A DNA stretch of 64,000 nt from Neisseria sp. oral taxon 014 str. F0314 (lineage in GTDB: Bacteria; Pseudomonadota; Gammaproteobacteria; Burkholderiales; Neisseriaceae), in contig NZ_CP040504.1 in assembly GCF_005886145.1 (NCBI RefSeq), forward strand, positions 2,294,001 through 2,358,000, read 5' to 3'. A model generated the notes under the pieces. It saw only the letters and a program-made list of their open reading frames with translations, did not search any database and was not told where the DNA came from. Position numbers and translations under genes: made by a program. This document shows, in pieces, positions 59,067 to 64,000 of the stretch. Within the stretch, counting starts at the first letter, position 1; each line of letters opens with the position of its first letter.

Positions 59067-59816
59067 ATGAACATCACTCCAATCCAAGCTTTGAACGACA
59101 ACTATATCTGGATGATACAAGACGGCAACCACGCCGCCTGCGTCGATCCGTCCGATGCCACGCCCGTTTTGAAATTCCTCGTCCGCAACCGTCTGATGCT
59201 GGCGCAAATGTGGATTACCCATCCGCATCACGACCATATCGGCGGCGTGAAAGCCCTCAAAAACAGCTTTATGGAATCGCTTGTGTACGGCGAGGCGGAC
59301 ATCGAAGCGGCAACGCATACGGTTAAGGTGGGCACGCAGTTTCCTTTCGGAGACGGTCTGGTTACGGTGTGGGCGACGCCCGGCCATACCGGCCGCCACG
59401 TCAGCTATCTTTTGGAAAATTCAGACGGCCTGCACGTTTTCTGCGGCGACACTTTGTTTTCCGCAGGCTGCGGCAGGGTGTTCACGGGGACGATAGAAGA
59501 GTTGTACGACAGTTTCCAGAGATTCAATCAGTTGCCCGAAGAAACGCTGTTTTATCCCGCACACGAGTACACCGCCGCCAACCTGCGTTTCGCCGGATTT
59601 ATCGAACCGGAAAATCCCGATATTCAGGCCGCTTTACGCGCGGCGGAGCATACGCCGACCCTGCCCGTTACCCTCGCGCACGAACGCCGAATCAATCCGT
59701 TTCTGCGGGTTGATTTCCCCAAAGTCCGCGAACGGGTGGAAGAACTGGCGGGGCGGGGGCTGAACAGCGGTTTGGAAGTGTTCGCCGCGCTGCGGGAATT
59801 GAAAAACCGTTTTTAG
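59067..59816 (+). CDS. gloB: Hydroxyacylglutathione hydrolase (glyoxalase II)
   Basis: A 249-residue metallo-beta-lactamase-fold enzyme hydrolysing S-lactoylglutathione. The metal motif THPHHDHIGG (His/His/Asp/His) and the later CGDTLFSAGCGRVF and HEYTAANLRF are characteristic of GloB. It starts 24 bp after the previous gene. Confidence 0.95.
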   Translation: MNITPIQALNDNYIWMIQDGNHAACVDPSDATPVLKFLVRNRLMLAQMWITHPHHDHIGGVKALKNSFMESLVYGEADIEAATHTVKVGTQFPFGDGLVTVWATPGHTGRHVSYLLENSDGLHVFCGDTLFSAGCGRVFTGTIEELYDSFQRFNQLPEETLFYPAHEYTAANLRFAGFIEPENPDIQAALRAAEHTPTLPVTLAHERRINPFLRVDFPKVRERVEELAGRGLNSGLEVFAALRELKNRF

Positions 59817-60161
59817 GCCGTCTGAAAACAGGGCGGGCAGGAACGGCGCAAATCAGGCATCATTGCCAAAGAGGCCGTCTGAAAATATTTTCAGACGGCC
59901 TCTTTTGCCGATATATAGCGTGGAACCGCTCAAAAATAAAACGATGCAAGGCATGGCGGCAACGGGATTTCAGACGGCCTCTATGCCGCAACGGCAATCT
60001 TGTTTCTTTTCCCGTTTGGCAGGGGAAGGTTAGGGTGGGGTAGCTTTGGGGGCTTGCAGAAAACCAAATTCATAGGGGCCGTAGGGCCGCGCTTTTTCGC
60101 CGGTTAGGAGAGGGGGAATTACTGAATATGGCCGTTACTGTTTTTTAGATATTTCAATATA
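59817..60161. other. Intergenic region with DUS-pair hairpin
   Basis: About 345 bp, no gene. A perfect DUS-pair hairpin lies at 59868-59905 (aaagaggccgtctgaaaata...ttttcagacggcctcttt), with single DUS at both sides. Nothing else is recognised. Confidence 0.6.
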
Positions 60162-60704
60162 TTAAACCCGTTTTGCTTTTTTCTTTTCCTCTTCCGCCGC
60201 TTTCAAGTCCACCAGCCGCGTTCCGGCCAAAAAATCATACAGAAACTGCCGGTCGGGATTGAAAAACGCAAACCCCCACGGCAGTATCAGCCAGATTAAG
60301 GCCGCGCCGAATGCGCCTTTTGGTGGAATTTGGCCCCAATAGCGCAGCCCGCTGTAAGCCAGAAGCGGGACGAACACGATGAAGACGCAGGCCCAGATGA
60401 AACGCAGGCGGAGCTGGTGCAGCGGCGGCCGCACGCCTTGCCGGTTGCAGAGGCCGATTTTCCAGACCTGCATCGGCAGGGTCCGGCCTTTTTTGTGCCA
60501 GTTGATTTTGAAGTAATACCACCAGCAGGCCAGCATCAGCAGGCATACCGTCAGCGAAGCGAGCCGGTGGGAAACGGGATTGAGGCGGATGGCGGCGATA
60601 CCCGCCGCAATGGCGGCGGCCGCGGTTACGGAGCCGACCAGCAGCAATTCGTACATCAGGGCGGCAAGGCGGCGCTTGACGGGGGCGGAGGGGAGTGTGG
60701 TCAT
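60162..60704 (-). CDS. RDD-family membrane protein
   Basis: A 180-residue protein with three hydrophobic helices and the RDD layout: an N-terminal VKRRLAALMYELLL, a middle WHKKGRTLPMQVWKIGL, and the terminal FYDFLAGTRLVDLK. RDD proteins are thought to be involved in transport or ion exchange; the role here is unknown. It lies upstream of (on the minus strand after) hpnE. Confidence 0.8.
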   Translation of the reverse strand: MTTLPSAPVKRRLAALMYELLLVGSVTAAAAIAAGIAAIRLNPVSHRLASLTVCLLMLACWWYYFKINWHKKGRTLPMQVWKIGLCNRQGVRPPLHQLRLRFIWACVFIVFVPLLAYSGLRYWGQIPPKGAFGAALIWLILPWGFAFFNPDRQFLYDFLAGTRLVDLKAAEEEKKKAKRV

Positions 60705-60727
60705 GGCGGACTTTTAAAACGGAAAAC

Positions 60728-60786
60728 AGGCCGTCTGAACGGGCGGAAACATTCGGGCTGCGCGACCGCACCGTTTCAGACGGCCT
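60728..60786. terminator. DUS-pair between hpnE and the RDD gene
   Basis: aggccgtctgaac...gtttcagacggcct with a 34-base GC-rich loop. Confidence 0.5.
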
Positions 60787-60807
60787 CGGGCGGTTGCGGG
60801 AAGCGGG

Positions 60808-62130
60808 TTAAAACAGGTTGAGCGGGCTGGCGCGCAATTCGTTCAGACACAAATCCGCCGTTACCGCGCCGGATTGCACCGCCGCTTCCAGCGTGCACGG
60901 ATAGCGCGGGTGCAGGTAGTCGCCGGCGGGATAGATGTTGCGGTGGTGCAGCCAGGCGAAATCCGGCAGGGTGCGGCCGGCCAGGGAAGCGGCGGTAGCG
61001 CGTTTTTCGGTGATGATGCGTCCGGCAACGGGGTCGCCGATGTCGGGGCAGACGCGCAGTACGTCGGCATGGATTTTTTCCGCAAACTCGCTGTTTTTCA
61101 AATGAAGGCGGTCGGATACGCTGACGACGGCGGCGATTTCGTTGGCGGGCAGCCCCAGCGCGCCGCGGTTGACCAGCCATTGCGCCGTGCCGTCGGCAAG
61201 CCCCGTCAGCACGGCGGGCAGTTTGACGTCCTTGGCGTAACGCAGGTAAACGGTGGTTACGGAGTGATAGCGGAGGTGGTCGTAGGCCGTCTGAATATAC
61301 TCCGGCGTGGACGAGGGCAGCAGCATGGCGGTGTGGTAGGGGGCGGTGGCCAGAATGGCAGCGTCGAAGGCTTCGCTGTTGACGTCGACCCGTCCGTCGG
61401 GCAGGTTGCCCAGCGGCGGAACGCGCGTTTCGAGGCGCACGGACGCACCGTGTTTCCTCAGGTAGTCCAGCGCGGGTGCGGCGACGATGCCGCCCAAATC
61501 GCGTTTCGGCAGCAGGTAGTCGCTGCCTGTCTTGTCCGCCCATATGCCGTCGTGCAGCACGTTGCAGAGCGTGTTGAGGCCGGCGTCTTCCAGCGGTGTG
61601 TTGAGCGCGCTCCATACCAGCGGCTGCCAGAACTCGGCCAGCAGCTTGCGCGAAGTGCGGCGGTCGCGCAGCCATTTGGCAACGGGGACGTCGGGGCGTT
61701 TGCGCATGTGGTGCCGTTGCAGCGCGGCCATGTCGCGCAACAGTTGGATTTTGTGGGCGAGCAGGATGTTGTCGGCCCGGAGTATGCCTGCGGCGATGTG
61801 CCACGGCGAAGGCAGGGAGGCCGTCTGAAACTGCAAACCTTCATGAATGTGCCATTGCAGCGGGCGGCGCACGAGGGCCTCTTCCGCCCGGACGCCGATG
61901 CGTTCCATCAGGGTCAGCACGCCGCGGTACGCGCCTATCATGATGTGTTGGCCGTTGTCGAGGAAGCTGAAGCTGTCGTTGCTGTTTTCGAGCGAGCGGG
62001 CGCGCCCTCCGGCCTGTTTTCCTGCTTCGAACAGGGTTACGTCGGCGCGGCCGACAAGTTGCACGGCGGCGGAAAGCCCCGCCCAGCCTGCGCCGATAAC
62101 GGCGATTTTCGGTCGTTGGGTATCATTCAT
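60808..62130 (-). CDS. hpnE: Hydroxysqualene dehydroxylase HpnE
   Basis: A 440-residue FAD-dependent amine-oxidase-type enzyme. The dinucleotide fold KIAVIGAGWAGLSAAVQL is followed by the E...GGRARS motif; conserved TAPYHTAML and AGDYLHPRYPCTLEAAVQSG near the end bind FAD. HpnE reduces hydroxysqualene to squalene. It overlaps hpnD by 4 bp (ATGA), so the two are translationally coupled. Confidence 0.9.
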   Translation of the reverse strand: MNDTQRPKIAVIGAGWAGLSAAVQLVGRADVTLFEAGKQAGGRARSLENSNDSFSFLDNGQHIMIGAYRGVLTLMERIGVRAEEALVRRPLQWHIHEGLQFQTASLPSPWHIAAGILRADNILLAHKIQLLRDMAALQRHHMRKRPDVPVAKWLRDRRTSRKLLAEFWQPLVWSALNTPLEDAGLNTLCNVLHDGIWADKTGSDYLLPKRDLGGIVAAPALDYLRKHGASVRLETRVPPLGNLPDGRVDVNSEAFDAAILATAPYHTAMLLPSSTPEYIQTAYDHLRYHSVTTVYLRYAKDVKLPAVLTGLADGTAQWLVNRGALGLPANEIAAVVSVSDRLHLKNSEFAEKIHADVLRVCPDIGDPVAGRIITEKRATAASLAGRTLPDFAWLHHRNIYPAGDYLHPRYPCTLEAAVQSGAVTADLCLNELRASPLNLF

Positions 62131-62999
62131 GGTCTGAATCCGAATAACCAGGTTTTCAAGGCAATGCGCTTTTTGCGCGGCGAGGGGATGGCGATTTTGT
62201 AGGTCAGCACGTTTTCTGCGCCGTCGCGCTCGATTTCGTTGAGCAACGCATAGTAAATCGCCGCCATAATCAGGCCGACCTTTTGGGATTTCTTATCGGC
62301 GGCGGGCAGCAGCGATACGGCCTGGCGGTAGGTTTCGCGGGCGCGGCCGATTTGAAACGCCATCAGCGCGGCAAATTCGGGCGTGGGTGCGGAGCGCATG
62401 ACGACGGACGCGGGTACGCCGAAACGCTGCATGTCTTCCACCGGCAGGTAAATCCGGCCTTTGCGCGCGTCTTCGCCCACGTCGCGGATGATGTTGGTCA
62501 GTTGCAGCGCCAGCCCCATTTTGTCGGCATACTCCAGCGTCTGCGGCTGCGTAAAGCCCAAAATCCGCGCAATCAGGCAGCCGACCACGCCGGCGGCGCG
62601 GCGGCAGTAGAGTTTCAAATCGTCGAAACTGTTGTAGCGCGCCTGATCCAAGTCCATCTGCATCCCGTCGATTAATTCGCTGAATTCCCCGTGCGGCAGC
62701 GCGAAGCTGTGCAATACGGTTTTCAATGCCTGATTGACAGGATGTTCGGGCATTTGTTCCGTAAATGCTTTGGCCAAATCGGCACGCCACCAGTTGAGCG
62801 CGGCCTGCGCCACGGCGGGGTTGGAACTGTCGTCGGCCACGTCGTCCAGTTCGCGGCAGAAAACGTACAGCACGGTCATCGCTTCCCGCTGCGCCTGCGG
62901 CAGGAAACGGAATCCCGAAAGGAAACTGGATTTGCTTTCCGCCGCTTTCAGGCGGCAATATTCGAGCGGTTGCACGGCGTGTCCTGGGTTGGGTTGCAA
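62127..62999 (-). CDS. hpnD: Presqualene diphosphate synthase HpnD
   Basis: A 290-residue trans-isoprenyl-diphosphate synthase of the squalene/phytoene family. It has both aspartate motifs: FCRELDDVADD (about residues 48-58) and NIIRDVGEDARKGRIYLP. It condenses two FPP to presqualene diphosphate. Overlap with hpnE supports the pathway. hpnC, the hydroxysqualene synthase, is not in the window. Confidence 0.9.
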   Translation of the reverse strand: MQPNPGHAVQPLEYCRLKAAESKSSFLSGFRFLPQAQREAMTVLYVFCRELDDVADDSSNPAVAQAALNWWRADLAKAFTEQMPEHPVNQALKTVLHSFALPHGEFSELIDGMQMDLDQARYNSFDDLKLYCRRAAGVVGCLIARILGFTQPQTLEYADKMGLALQLTNIIRDVGEDARKGRIYLPVEDMQRFGVPASVVMRSAPTPEFAALMAFQIGRARETYRQAVSLLPAADKKSQKVGLIMAAIYYALLNEIERDGAENVLTYKIAIPSPRKKRIALKTWLFGFRP

Positions 63000-63051
63000 A
63001 AGCGGGGGATTTTATAGCGAATCGGGGCGGGCAACAAATTTTCAGACGGCC

Positions 63052-64000
63052 TCATGCGCCCGCCACGGTCATTTCGGCAATCAGTATCGAACCGATTTTG
63101 TTGGGCGAGCGGCGCAGGGCGTCGTCGGCGATGCCCGCAATGTTGAGGTACATGTCCTGCAGGCGGCCGGCGATGGTGATTTCGTGGACGGAATGGGCAA
63201 TGACGCCGTTTTCCACCCAGAATCCCGCCGCACCGCGCGAGTAGTCGCCGGTGATGGTGTTGACACCCTGTCCCATCAATTCCGTAACCAGCAGGCCCGT
63301 GCCCATTTCTTTGAGCAGGTCGGCTTGGGCGGCATGGGTGGGGGCCAGATAGAGGTTGTGCGGGCCGCCCGCGTTGCCGGTGGTTTGCATACCGAGCTTC
63401 CTCGCGCTGTAACTGCTGAGGAAGTAGCCTTCGACAATGCCGTTTTTGATGACGAAACGCGGATGCGTGGCGACGCCTTCCGAGTCGAACCAGCAGCTTC
63501 CGAAGGCGCGCGGAATATGCGGTTCTTCGCGCAGGTTGACGAAATCGGGCAGGATTTTCTTGCCGATGCTGTCCATCAGGAAACTGCTTTGGCGGTAGAG
63601 CGCGCCGCCGCTGAGCGCACCCGCCAGATGGCCGATCAAGCTGCCCGACATCGTCGTGTCGAACAAGACGGGATAGGTGCCGGTCGGAATACTGCGGCTG
63701 TCGAGGCGGCGCACGGTGCGCAGGGCGGCGGTGCGGCCGATTTGTTCGGGCGTTTCCAAATCTTGATGGCAGCAGGCGGAATCGTACCAGTAGTCGCGTT
63801 CCATGCCTTGTTCGTCGGCGGCGACCACGCTGCACGAAATGCCGTGGCGCGTACCCTGCTGGTGCGCCATAAAGCCGTGGGAATTGCCGTAGACGTATTG
63901 GTAATGTCCGGTCTGGACATCCGCCCCTTCGGAGTTTTCGATACGTTCGTCCGAATCCAGCGCCGCCTGTTCGCATTGCTTTGCCAATGCCGCCGCCTCT
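63052..64000 (-). CDS. pmbA: Metalloprotease-like protein PmbA/TldE, C-terminal part (partial)
   Basis: A frame open to the right edge of the window; its start lies outside. The visible about 316 residues have NSEGADVQTGHYQYVYGNSHGF, a family segment. SGSLIGHLAGALSGGALYRQSSFL and GNAGGPHNLYLAPTHAAQADLLKEMGTGLLVTELMGQGVNTITGDYSRGAAGFWVENG are the PmbA/TldE core. TldD/TldE together process microcin and other substrates. Interestingly, TldE-type proteases mature some peptide antibiotics, but there is no link in the sequence to the bacteriocin-like gene. The gene ends in a DUS-flanked region. Confidence 0.92.
   Translation of the reverse strand, partial: EAAALAKQCEQAALDSDERIENSEGADVQTGHYQYVYGNSHGFMAHQQGTRHGISCSVVAADEQGMERDYWYDSACCHQDLETPEQIGRTAALRTVRRLDSRSIPTGTYPVLFDTTMSGSLIGHLAGALSGGALYRQSSFLMDSIGKKILPDFVNLREEPHIPRAFGSCWFDSEGVATHPRFVIKNGIVEGYFLSSYSARKLGMQTTGNAGGPHNLYLAPTHAAQADLLKEMGTGLLVTELMGQGVNTITGDYSRGAAGFWVENGVIAHSVHEITIAGRLQDMYLNIAGIADDALRRSPNKIGSILIAEMTVAGA

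Overview
The window is chromosomal DNA from a Neisseria species, most likely a commensal. The 10-mer GCCGTCTGAA (Neisseria DNA uptake sequence, DUS) occurs dozens of times, mostly in the AG form (aggccgtctgaa), and often as inverted pairs that double as terminators. A second form, aggtcgtctgaa, known from N. mucosa/N. sicca-type species, is clustered in several blocks. dRS3 repeats, NIME-like cassettes and one Correia element are also present. I cannot name the species from the sequence alone.

Layout. 1-5.2 kb: end of dusB, a LysE/RhtB exporter, fis, a ClC channel, a DMT transporter and purH. 5.3-18.9 kb: a heme-acquisition island on the minus strand. It has a large TonB-dependent receptor, two tandem hemophilin-like secreted proteins and a Slam outer-membrane translocator. 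Next come an NAD(P)-binding protein, a HutW-HutX gene fusion and an HmuTUV-type heme ABC transporter, with the remnant of a second TonB receptor at the head of the hmu operon. 19.2-26.8 kb: phoH, a small broken bacteriocin cassette with a possible immunity gene, nqrM-apbE, a TonB-C-terminal protein, dapF, a membrane protein, cysK, a lipoprotein and a YkvA-family gene. 27.5-41.7 kb: a TCA-cycle block (sdhCDAB-sdhE-gltA-sucAB-lpdA-sucCD) carrying two small unknown genes and a Correia element. 41.8-51.5 kb: three small envelope-stress-type genes, a porin, a CueR-like regulator, a CNP1-family protein, a TusA-like protein, a lipoprotein, pyrC and a YdiJ-type FAD/Fe-S oxidoreductase. 51.7-56.5 kb: the 4.5S SRP RNA gene, glnB and purL. 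56.5-64 kb: an AT-rich HNH nuclease gene bracketed by about 200-bp direct repeats, an unknown gene, gloB, an RDD protein, hpnE-hpnD and the C-terminal part of pmbA at the right edge.

How it fits together. The heme island contains every layer of a heme pathway. Secreted hemophilin-like proteins would be exported by Slam and would hand heme to the TonB receptor. HmuTUV would move it across the inner membrane, and HutWX would open the ring without oxygen and chaperone heme. Candidate Fur boxes lie in several of its promoters and also upstream of the bacteriocin. The most unusual observations are: (a) two hemophilin paralogues in which the candidate heme-ligand histidines of one are Tyr/Tyr/Asn in the other; (b) the in-frame HutW-HutX fusion that keeps an internal start and ribosome-binding site; (c) the receptor remnant at the head of hmuT; (d) a double-glycine bacteriocin precursor with an amber codon exactly at the leader/core junction, under a candidate Fur box; (e) the repeat-bracketed nuclease gene.
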